Assembly (NCBI GenBank): GCA_018828205.1
Contig: JAHJWA010000022.1
Span: 1 to 5,865 of the forward strand
DNA from: Alphaproteobacteria bacterium
GTDB lineage: Bacteria > Pseudomonadota > Alphaproteobacteria > Sphingomonadales > Sphingomonadaceae
DNA length: 5,865 nt
Direction: 5' to 3'
A program made the position numbers and the translations under genes. Below the pieces are notes generated by a model, which saw nothing but the letters and a program-made list of their open reading frames with translations, was not told the origin of the DNA and did no database searches. Of the stretch, positions 1-5,283 are shown piece after piece. Each line of letters starts with the position of its first letter. Position 1 is the stretch's first letter.

Positions 1-639
1 CCCGGCCCCGAGGGCCGTCTCGAAGGCCGTTTTTCGCCTGCGCCGCGCCCGCGCGCGCCGGTCGCGATGATCCTCCACCCGCACCCCCAGGGCGGCGGGA
101 CGATGAACGAGCAGATCACCCAGAAGCTCTACAAGAACTTCGTCGATCGCGGTTTCGCCGTTTTGCGGTTCAACTTCCGCGGCGTCGGCCGCAGCCAGGG
201 CAGCTTCGACAATGGCGTGGGCGAATTGTCCGATGCCGCCTCGGCGCTCGACTGGGTCCAGTCGATCCATCCCGAAGCGCAGACGACCTGGGTCGCGGGC
301 GTCAGCTTCGGCTCGCTGATCGGGATGCAATTGCTGATGCGCCGCCCCGAAGTACGCGGCTGGATCTCGATCGGCGCCCCGGCGAGCATGTACGACTTCT
401 CCTTCCTCGCCCCCTGCCCCGCCAGCGGGATCTTCATCCACGGGGCGCAGGACACGGTGGTCCAGCCCAATGCGGTGACCAAGCTGGTCGAGAAGCTGCG
501 CACGCAGAAGCACATCACCGTGCATCACGAAGAGATCCCGCGCGCCAACCACTTCTTCGAGAACGAGCAGGACGAGTTGATGGCTTCGGTCGACAATTAT
601 CTCGACTTCCGGCTCGACCCCTCCTGCCCGATCAAGTGA
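1..639 (+). CDS. Alpha/beta hydrolase (COG2945-like), 5' end outside window
   Basis: This is a serine hydrolase of the alpha/beta fold. The open frame runs back to base 1 without a stop, and its first residues (PGPEGRLEGRF) are a typical near-N-terminal stretch of this family. The true start therefore lies just upstream, and the internal ATG at 67 is not the start. Visible landmarks in order are HPHPQGGG from 76 (oxyanion-side loop), RFNFRGVGRSQG, the nucleophile elbow GVSFG with Ser at 304-306, the acid in GAQD with Asp at 451-453, and the base in ANH with His at 550-552, so the triad is complete. The family is compact, about 210-220 residues, without a large lid domain. The natural substrate is unknown; small esters or acyl groups are possible, and a cytoplasmic location is inferred from the absence of membrane segments. 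It is the last gene on this strand before a 201-bp gap. Confidence 0.9.
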   Translation, partial: PGPEGRLEGRFSPAPRPRAPVAMILHPHPQGGGTMNEQITQKLYKNFVDRGFAVLRFNFRGVGRSQGSFDNGVGELSDAASALDWVQSIHPEAQTTWVAGVSFGSLIGMQLLMRRPEVRGWISIGAPASMYDFSFLAPCPASGIFIHGAQDTVVQPNAVTKLVEKLRTQKHITVHHEEIPRANHFFENEQDELMASVDNYLDFRLDPSCPIK

Positions 640-720
640 GCCGGGCGGCGGGCATCCGCTGACCCTCGCTTCGAGAACTGCATAGCACCGCGCGGCGCCG
701 GCAAGCGCACGCGCGAGACC

Positions 721-737
721 CGTTGCATCGGGCAACG
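721..737 (+). other. Small perfect hairpin in the gap before tonB
   Basis: CGTTGC (721-726) and GCAACG (732-737) form a perfect 6-bp stem around a 5-base loop. It lies 81 bp past the hydrolase stop. It has no T-tract afterwards, so a rho-independent terminator is not supported. It could be a weak 3'-end structure of the hydrolase transcript or chance. TTGCAT occurs inside it (723-728) and again at 747-752. Confidence 0.3.
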
Positions 738-760
738 CGAAATATCTTGCATGACTGGTT

Positions 761-772
761 ATGTTGTAACAT
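761..772. promoter_or_regulatory. Candidate Zur-type operator upstream of tonB
   Basis: ATGTT and AACAT flank a 2-bp centre (GT), giving a perfect 5-bp inverted repeat in an AT-rich island of otherwise GC-rich DNA. The 12-mer differs at one central position from ATGTTATAACAT, the core of the Zur (zinc uptake repressor) box described in proteobacteria. It lies 68 bp before the tonB start. TAACAT (767-772) also resembles a -10 hexamer, so a bound repressor would block transcription, but no good -35 is visible at normal spacing. A Zur assignment is inference; the symmetry is seen directly. Confidence 0.4.
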
Positions 773-840
773 CCTTTCTCCGCAGGCCGCCCGGCTTCTC
801 TCGTCGCACAGGCGGTCGCAAACAGAGAGAGGACTGACCC

Positions 841-1530
841 ATGGCCTATGCCGACCAGACCCGCCGCCCGTCCCCCGCCAGCATGATCGCCGTCGTCGCG
901 GTCCACGCCGCGATCGGCACCGCGCTGATCACCGGCCTGTCGTTCACCGGGGTGCTGAAACCCCCGCCCAAGCCGCTGACCGGAGCGCAAATCGAACTGC
1001 CCAAGCCGCCTCCGCCCGAACCCGCGCCCGAGCCGGAACCCCGCCCGCAGGCGAGCAATCCGAGCGAGACGATCGTCGCACCCAGACCGCCGATCTCCTT
1101 CGCTCCGCCGGCGCCCCCCTTCCAGACCACCGAGATCATCATTCCGCGCGATCCGATCATCCGGCAACCGGGCCCGGATCCGGTCGCGATTCCGGCAGCG
1201 CAGCCGAGCGCCACGCCGACGCCAAGCGGCGTTCCGCCGCTGGCCGCGCGTCCGCGCAACGATCCCGCGCGCTGGATCACCACCAACGACTATCGCTCGA
1301 GCTGGATCGCCCGCGAACTCACCGGGACCGCGCGGTTCCGGCTGGAGATCGCCGCGGATGGCCGCGTCACCCAATGCGCGATCACCGGTTCGACCGGCCA
1401 TGCGGCGCTCGATACGGCGACCTGCCGCCTGCTCGAACAGCGCGCGCGCTTCGAGCCGGCGCGCAATGCCAAGGGGGACGCAGTGCCCGGCAGCTTCGCC
1501 AATGCGGTCCGGTGGGAATTGCCCGACTGA
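841..1530 (+). CDS. TonB-family energy transducer
   Basis: TonB proteins sit in the inner membrane with ExbB/ExbD and pass proton-motive energy to outer-membrane TonB-dependent receptors. The 229-residue product has the full architecture: a short basic N-terminus (TRR), one membrane helix at about 14-36 with a His at 22 placed like the conserved His of E. coli TonB, a Pro-rich periplasmic spacer at about 41-140 that includes PKPPPPEPAPEPEPRP, and a C-terminal TonB domain at about 142-229. The C-terminal domain carries two cysteines (179 and 195) at positions that could form a disulfide in the periplasm. The ATG at 841 is preceded by AGAGAGGA at 826-833, 7 bases upstream. No exbB, exbD or receptor gene lies in the window, so the cargo is unknown. 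A Zur-like palindrome upstream hints at metal control. Sphingomonads encode several TonB paralogues, so a plain tonB symbol is not given. Confidence 0.92.
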   Translation: MAYADQTRRPSPASMIAVVAVHAAIGTALITGLSFTGVLKPPPKPLTGAQIELPKPPPPEPAPEPEPRPQASNPSETIVAPRPPISFAPPAPPFQTTEIIIPRDPIIRQPGPDPVAIPAAQPSATPTPSGVPPLAARPRNDPARWITTNDYRSSWIARELTGTARFRLEIAADGRVTQCAITGSTGHAALDTATCRLLEQRARFEPARNAKGDAVPGSFANAVRWELPD

Positions 1531-1543
1531 GGCCGGCCCTGCG

Positions 1544-1753
1544 CTAGCGGTCCGCGCCCTGCTCGATCCGGTCGAGCGGGGCCGTTCCGCCCTCGTCGGG
1601 AACGGTCCAGATCGCGACATTGACCAGCGCGACGCCGACCAGCACCAGCATCAGCAGCGCCTGCTTGCGATGGCCGCGCTTCCAGGCGAGCCAGGCACCC
1701 CCGAGCAGGGCGATGGCGGCGAGAACGGTGATCGAGAGCGCGATGTCGAGCAT
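1544..1753 (-). CDS. Small two-helix inner-membrane protein, unknown function
   Basis: The 69-residue product has two hydrophobic segments, about 3-24 and 30-50, joined by a strongly basic loop (KRGHRK). This is followed by an acidic/polar tail (VPDEGGTAPLDRIEQGADR). By the positive-inside rule the loop would face the cytoplasm and both ends the periplasm. The frame is open further upstream to 1849, but the ATG at 1753 is chosen because AAGAGA (1760-1765 on this strand) lies 6 bases before it and because the upstream residues are basic and unlike a membrane protein. I do not recognise a named family. It converges with tonB, leaving 13 bp between the stops, and diverges from the DUF3597 gene. 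The shared 125-bp upstream region holds a perfect palindrome beginning 30 bp from this start. Confidence 0.72.
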   Translation of the reverse strand: MLDIALSITVLAAIALLGGAWLAWKRGHRKQALLMLVLVGVALVNVAIWTVPDEGGTAPLDRIEQGADR

Positions 1754-1783
1754 GGCGCGTCTCTTGCCAGCCCGGCCACCGAG

Positions 1784-1800
1784 GCGAAACCCTGTTTCGC
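1784..1800. promoter_or_regulatory. Perfect 7-bp inverted repeat between divergent genes
   Basis: GCGAAAC (1784-1790) and GTTTCGC (1794-1800) are exact reverse complements around a 3-bp centre (CCT). The site starts 30 bp upstream of the small membrane gene and ends 78 bp upstream of the DUF3597 gene. It is well placed for an operator acting on one or both genes. A 3-base loop makes a stable RNA hairpin less likely than a dimeric-protein site, but no known regulator was matched. Confidence 0.4.
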
Positions 1801-1838
1801 ACGGAACGCCCCGCGCCCCCTGCCGTTGAGCCGTGACA

Positions 1839-1862
1839 GCGCGCATCATCGGCGATGCGCGC
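1839..1862 (+). promoter_or_regulatory. Strong hairpin immediately 5' of the DUF3597 ribosome binding site
   Basis: GCGCGCATC (1839-1847) and GATGCGCGC (1854-1862) form a perfect 9-bp stem with a 6-base loop (ATCGGC). The stem ends one base before the AAGGAG Shine-Dalgarno at 1864-1869. If transcribed, it would sit directly against the ribosome binding site and could affect translation or protect the 5' end. No T-tract follows, so it is not a normal terminator. Function is inference. Confidence 0.45.
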
Positions 1863-1878
1863 CAAGGAGCGCGAATTC

Positions 1879-2292
1879 ATGGGTATCTTCACTTCGATCA
1901 AGGATGCGATTTTCGGCACGGACCCCGAGTCCGAAAGGCCGCACACCCCGCGCCCAGTCGCTGCGCCGACACAGGCTGCGACACGGACGACCAATGCCGA
2001 GGCGAGCGCGGCGCAGCCAAAAAGCGAACGCGCGTCCGAGGATCGGATAGATGTCGAAAACAGTCTCGATTCGATGCCGGGTTCCGACCGGCTCAACTGG
2101 CGCACCTCGATCGTCGATCTGCTCAAGCTGATCAATGTCGATTCCGACTACGAGAGCCGCAAGGCATTGGCGAGCGAGCTGGGACGCCCCGATTACGACG
2201 GCAGCGCCGAGGACAATCTCTGGCTGCACCGCCGCACGATGCGCGAACTCGCGGCCAGCGGCGGCCGGGTCCCGCCCGAATATATCGATTGA
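1879..2292 (+). CDS. DUF3597 domain protein
   Basis: The 137-residue product begins MGIFTSIKDAIFG, a short amphipathic start typical of DUF3597 proteins. A low-complexity linker rich in Ala, Thr, Pro and Glu follows (about 15-55). The conserved DUF3597 core spans about 57-134: LNWRTSIVDLLKLI at 72-85, then a Ser/Arg-Lys-Ala-Leu-Ala helix with LG, NLWLHRRTMREL (about 113-124) and GGRVP near the end. The biochemical role of the family is unknown; it is a small, soluble, mostly helical protein. An in-frame ATG at 1855 exists but lies inside a hairpin and has no ribosome site. The ATG at 1879 has AAGGAG at 1864-1869, nine bases upstream, and restores the family's usual N-terminus. The DUF885 gene follows 37 bp downstream, so co-transcription is possible. 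Confidence 0.88.
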   Translation: MGIFTSIKDAIFGTDPESERPHTPRPVAAPTQAATRTTNAEASAAQPKSERASEDRIDVENSLDSMPGSDRLNWRTSIVDLLKLINVDSDYESRKALASELGRPDYDGSAEDNLWLHRRTMRELAASGGRVPPEYID

Positions 2293-2306
2293 TTTGACAG
2301 GATAAT

Positions 2307-2329
2307 GCTGGGCGCGCACACCGCCCGGC
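2307..2329 (+). promoter_or_regulatory. Hairpin filling the ribosome-binding position of the DUF885 gene
   Basis: GCTGGGCG (2307-2314) and CGCCCGGC (2322-2329) can form an 8-bp stem (one G-U pair) with a 7-base loop ending right at the ATG. No purine-rich Shine-Dalgarno is present there. A perfect -35-like TTGACA (2294-2299) lies upstream, but the expected -10 position (about 2317-2322, CACACC) is poor. GATAAT at 2301-2306 resembles a -10 but lacks a -35. Confidence 0.3.
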
Positions 2330-4183
2330 ATGACCCAAACCAGCTTTTCCCTCACCCGTCGCCAGGCCCTCGCCGGACTTGGCGCGACCACCGCACTCAC
2401 GCTCGGCGGCTGCGCCGCGACCGGCCGCCCCGCCGGGATGGCGCAGGCGCAGGCCATCGGCGCCGAGCGATTGCTCGAGGTCGTCGCCTACAATCTGCTC
2501 GAGCACGAGCCCGAGCGGGCCACCTCGCTGGGTGTCGATACGGGCCGCTATTCCGAACTGCGCGCGCGGCTGGAGGATCAGTCGCAGACCGGGCAGGATC
2601 TCTATGCCGCAACGCTGCGCCGCGATCTGGGCCGGGTCCGGGCCGTCCCGCGCGAGGGGCTCGACCCTGATCTGGTGACCAGTCTCGATGTGGTCGAGAG
2701 CGCCTATTCGACCGCGCTCGACGGTTTCGCGCTGCCCTATGGCGATGTCGCGGTCGGGAGCTGGCGCAACGCGCCCTATGTCGTGATCCAGAACGTGGGC
2801 ACCTATCTCGACATGCCGCGCTTCCTCGACAGCAGCCACCCGCTCGAGGATGGCAGCGATGCCGATGCCTATATGGAACGCCTCGAGGCGCTTCCCGGCG
2901 TGCTCGATGGCGAGCTGGAGCGGATGCAGGCGGCGCGCGGCATGGGCGTGGTCCCGCCGGCCTTCCTGCTCGACAAGGCGCTCGAGCAGATGCAGAGTAC
3001 GATCGCCAGCGCGCAATCGGGCGAATTGTTCGTCGCGCAATTGCGTGAGAACCTCGCCGCCAAGAACATGCCGGATGCCTTCGGCGCCCGGGCCCAGCCG
3101 CTGGTCGCCGGACCGATCGCCGAGGCGCTCACCCGCCAGCTCGCCGAACTCGGTCTCCAGCGCGGCATGGCGGACGACGACGCCGGGATGTGGAGCCAGC
3201 CGCGCGGCGACGAATGGTACGCCTGGGCGCTGCGCGCCAGCACCACCACCATGCTGAGCCCCGACGAGGTGCACGAGGCGGGTCTCGAGGAACTCGCAAT
3301 GCTGCACGCGCGGATGGATCCGATCCTGCGCGAAATCGGCTACACCAGCGGCAGCGTGGGCGAGCGGATGCAGGCGCTGAGCCGCGATCCGCGCTATCAG
3401 TTTGCAGAGGGCGATCCCGGCCGCGCCGAGATCAGGGCCTTCATCGACGACCGCATCGCGTGGATCACCGCGCAGATGCCGCGCGCCTTCAACACGCTGG
3501 TCGATCCCAAGCTCGAGGTCCGCCGCCTGCCTCTGTCCGAGGAGCCCGGCGCGCCGGCCGCCTATGGCGGTGCGGGCAGCAAAGACGGGACGATCCCGGG
3601 TCGGATGTGGATCAATCTGCGCACCACCGATCTGCACCGCAAATACGATCTCGCCGATCTCACCTATCACGAGACCATCCCCGGCCATGTCTGGGAAGGC
3701 GAATATTCCAACCGCCTGCCGCTGATCCGCTCGATCCTCGCCTTCAACGCCTTCTCCGAAGGCTGGGCGCTCTATGGCGAGCAGATCGCCGACGAGCTGG
3801 GCGCCTATGACGATTTCAAGGTCGGGCGGCTGGGCTATCTCCAGGCGCTGGCCTTCCGCGCCTGCCGGATGGTGGTCGACACCGGGCTCCACCACAAGCG
3901 CTGGACGCGCGAGCAGGCGCGCAATTTCTTCGTCGAGCGCAACGGCAGCAAATACGAGGAAGTGGCCTCGGAGGTCGATCGCTACTGCAGCTGGCCGGGC
4001 CAGGCCTGCGGCTATAAGGTCGGCCACAGCGAGATCGTCCGCCAGCGCGCCCGCGCCGAGGCGGAACTGGGCGGGGCCTATGATTTCAAGGCCTTCAACG
4101 ATGCGGTGGTGCTCGGCGGCAATGCCCCGCTCGACGTGCTGGCGAAGAATGTCGGGCGCTATATCGAGAGCGCCGCAAGCTAG
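2330..4183 (+). CDS. DUF885 family putative zinc metallopeptidase, Tat-exported lipoprotein
   Basis: The 617-residue product matches the DUF885 family in length and motifs. These proteins are thought to be metallopeptidase-like; substrates are mostly unknown. The N-terminus carries a twin-arginine signal (SLTRRQAL, Arg10-Arg11), a hydrophobic stretch and a lipobox LGGC with Cys at 28. This predicts Tat export followed by lipidation, and the residues after Cys (AA) do not suggest inner-membrane retention. The likely metal site is HETIPGH at 447-453 (His447, Glu448, His453), with a downstream Glu477 in FSEGWALYGE as probable third ligand. Other family stretches are GSWRNAPYVVIQNVGTYLD, PAAYGGAG and PGRMWINLRTTDL. 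The ATG at 2330 is the first start after an in-frame stop and yields the signal peptide, yet no Shine-Dalgarno precedes it. Its stop overlaps the stop of the convergent DUF1398 gene. Confidence 0.9.
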   Translation: MTQTSFSLTRRQALAGLGATTALTLGGCAATGRPAGMAQAQAIGAERLLEVVAYNLLEHEPERATSLGVDTGRYSELRARLEDQSQTGQDLYAATLRRDLGRVRAVPREGLDPDLVTSLDVVESAYSTALDGFALPYGDVAVGSWRNAPYVVIQNVGTYLDMPRFLDSSHPLEDGSDADAYMERLEALPGVLDGELERMQAARGMGVVPPAFLLDKALEQMQSTIASAQSGELFVAQLRENLAAKNMPDAFGARAQPLVAGPIAEALTRQLAELGLQRGMADDDAGMWSQPRGDEWYAWALRASTTTMLSPDEVHEAGLEELAMLHARMDPILREIGYTSGSVGERMQALSRDPRYQFAEGDPGRAEIRAFIDDRIAWITAQMPRAFNTLVDPKLEVRRLPLSEEPGAPAAYGGAGSKDGTIPGRMWINLRTTDLHRKYDLADLTYHETIPGHVWEGEYSNRLPLIRSILAFNAFSEGWALYGEQIADELGAYDDFKVGRLGYLQALAFRACRMVVDTGLHHKRWTREQARNFFVERNGSKYEEVASEVDRYCSWPGQACGYKVGHSEIVRQRARAEAELGGAYDFKAFNDAVVLGGNAPLDVLAKNVGRYIESAAS

Positions 4184-4611
4184 GGAGCAGGCTCGGTCCC
4201 GGGGTCGTGCTGTTGCGGGAACAGCTCGAGATGCGTCTCGACGGTGCGCCCGTAATACAACACCCGGCGCCCCGGGAACGAAACGAGATAGCCTGCGCAT
4301 CCCGCAGCGCAGGCACGCGCGCTGAATGCGCCATAAGAATAATCCGAAGCATCGGCCTGCGCCCAGCGTACCAGCGCGGCGATTGCGCCGGAATCGAAGG
4401 CCGCCGCAACCGGACCATGCGCATCCGGCAGCGGCAGCGCGGTGGAGGAGCCATCGGGTAGGTAATATACCTGCTCGCCGCGCCGGTAATCGACCGCATA
4501 CCCCTCGAACCCGCATTCGATCAAGCGACCGAGGATCTGCGGAAAGGACATGGAGCCATCATAGGCGGCGGCGAGGCAGGCGCGCGCGGCGGCGAGTTGG
4601 TCGGGGTTCAC
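4180..4611 (-). CDS. DUF1398 family protein
   Basis: The 143-residue product matches the DUF1398 family (COG5562, labelled phage-envelope-like in some databases; no phage context is present here). Conserved blocks in order are SMSFPQILGRLIECGFEGYAVD (20-41, positions approximate), VYYLPDG (about 48-54), AFDSGAIAALVRWAQ (71-85), the YSYGAFSARACAAGCAGYLV region (91-110), and GRRVLYYGRTVETHLELFP (114-132). There is no signal peptide or membrane helix, so it is probably cytoplasmic. Function is unknown. The start is taken as GTG at 4611 because AAGGAG (4618-4623 on this strand) lies 6 bases upstream. An ATG at 4629 would add six residues but has no ribosome site. The gene follows marR by 20 bp and is probably co-transcribed with it. 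The frame stays open far upstream inside marR, which is a shadow of GC-rich codon use. Confidence 0.85.
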   Translation of the reverse strand: MNPDQLAAARACLAAAYDGSMSFPQILGRLIECGFEGYAVDYRRGEQVYYLPDGSSTALPLPDAHGPVAAAFDSGAIAALVRWAQADASDYSYGAFSARACAAGCAGYLVSFPGRRVLYYGRTVETHLELFPQQHDPGTEPAP

Positions 4612-4631
4612 GGCATTCTCCTTTCCCATAG

Positions 4632-5084
4632 TCAATCGGTGGGGGTTGCGCGCAATCGGCGCCGCGCGATCAGCTTGCGCAGCGCACCGGTCAGCGCGCT
4701 GCGCTCGGGCGCGGTCAGCACGTCGAAATAGTCCGCATCGTTGCGGTCGGCGTGGTCGGCGAGCACCGGCACCAGCGCCCTCCCCTCGGGTGACAGCGCC
4801 AGCAACTGCCCGCGCGCGTCCTGCGGATCGTCGCGCCGCACGATCAAATGCTTGGCAATCAGCCTGTCCGCCAGCTTGCTGATCGCCCCGCGCGTCAGCC
4901 CGAGCCTCGCGGCCAGCGCGGACGGCGCCAGCGCCGGTTCGTCGTGCAGCGCGCGCAGCACCACCCATTCGGCGACGGTAACCCTCTCCCCCGCCAGCCG
5001 CCGCGCGAAATCTTGCGAGACGGCGTTCGACACCTGGCGCAGAAGGAAGCCGATATGCGCATCGAGTTCGGCGGGCTTGAGCAT
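4632..5084 (-). CDS. MarR-family winged-helix transcriptional regulator
   Basis: MarR proteins are dimeric DNA-binding repressors, often released by small phenolic or oxidant ligands, that commonly control their own operon. The 150-residue product fits the family length. It has an N-terminal dimerisation helix (about 5-30), VTVAEWVVLRALHDEP leading into the helix-turn-helix SALAARLGLTRGAISKLADRLI (about 55-76), a wing with the DDPQDAR motif (85-91) followed by LLALSPEGRAL, and a C-terminal dimerisation helix rich in Ala, Leu and Arg. The ATG at 5084 is preferred over the GTG at 5090 because AAGG (5090-5093) sits 5 bases before the ATG and overlaps the GTG. No conserved sensing cysteine is visible: the protein has no Cys. 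An inverted repeat over the promoter suggests autorepression. DUF1398 lies 20 bp downstream. Confidence 0.93.
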   Translation of the reverse strand: MLKPAELDAHIGFLLRQVSNAVSQDFARRLAGERVTVAEWVVLRALHDEPALAPSALAARLGLTRGAISKLADRLIAKHLIVRRDDPQDARGQLLALSPEGRALVPVLADHADRNDADYFDVLTAPERSALTGALRKLIARRRLRATPTD

Positions 5085-5098
5085 GAACACCTTTTTTG

Positions 5099-5136
5099 TT
5101 GACTAGGAAACTACGTGCGCATTGTTTCCCAGTCAA
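5099..5136. promoter_or_regulatory. Long inverted repeat, probable MarR operator
   Basis: TTGACTAGGAAAC (5099-5111) and GTTTCCCAGTCAA (5124-5136) are reverse complements at 12 of 13 positions, separated by 12 bp; the one mismatch pairs 5105 with 5130. The repeat ends 14 bp before the marR start codon and covers its predicted -35, part of the -10 and the likely transcription start. That is the placement expected for autorepression by a MarR dimer, or a pair of dimers given arm centres 25 bp apart. Binding by this MarR is inferred. Confidence 0.65.
5108..5136 (-). promoter_or_regulatory. Predicted marR-DUF1398 promoter
   Basis: Reading the minus strand, TTGACT (5131-5136) matches the sigma-70 -35 consensus at five of six bases. 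After exactly 17 bp comes TAGTTT (5108-5113), a weaker -10 with three of six matches. A start near 5101 would leave a leader of about 17 bases containing the AAGG ribosome site. Both hexamers lie in or touch the inverted repeat. Confidence 0.5.
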
Positions 5137-5201
5137 GCTGATCAAACCGAGCTGCTCGACGGGTTATGAGCGAGGGCACCCGATCCGCCGTTCCTCTTCA
5201 C

Positions 5202-5238
5202 CAAAGAAAACCCCCGCTCCGGTTGCCCGGGCGGGGGT
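5202..5238 (-). terminator. Rho-independent terminator of pckA
   Basis: ACCCCCGC (5210-5217) and GCGGGGGT (5231-5238) form a perfect 8-bp GC-rich stem. CCGG (5219-5222) with CCGG (5227-5230) can extend it by four pairs past a bulged T, leaving a 4-base loop. On the minus strand the stem is followed by TTTTCTTT (5202-5209), a U-tract. It lies 46 bp past the pckA stop, so it should separate pckA transcription from the downstream marR unit. Confidence 0.85.
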
Positions 5239-5283
5239 CTCCTCTCCAACCGGTCATCCGGTCTGGTAACTGGTATTCCTGCC

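Noticed and set aside
640..660. GC-rich short repeat after the hydrolase stop as a terminator
   Set aside because: Only a 4-bp stem can form and no T-tract follows.
723..1547. Long open frame overlapping tonB on the same strand
   Set aside because: Its product is Arg/Ala/Pro-rich without domain structure, has no ribosome site, and tonB in another frame explains the DNA fully.
1290..2135. Minus-strand open frame spanning the tonB end to DUF3597
   Set aside because: It overlaps three better-supported genes in other frames and shows no recognisable domain.
2132..4516. Open frame of 794 codons on the minus strand opposite the DUF885 gene
   Set aside because: It is antisense to a well-conserved coding gene, also overlaps DUF1398 and DUF3597, and reads as a low-complexity shadow produced by GC-rich third positions.
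4180..4611. Prophage remnant suggested by the phage-envelope label of COG5562
   Set aside because: No integrase, structural phage gene, attachment repeat or composition shift is visible; the label is a family name only.
4612..5145. Upstream extension of the DUF1398 frame through marR
   Set aside because: The extension is Arg/Ala-rich and overlaps the marR gene. The GTG at 4611 with AAGGAG gives the normal family start, so a 321-residue fusion is not credible.
5249..5262. ACCGG-TCAT-CCGGT repeat just after the pckA stop
   Set aside because: The stem is only 5 bp, has no U-tract, and the stronger terminator at 5202-5238 accounts for the end of pckA.
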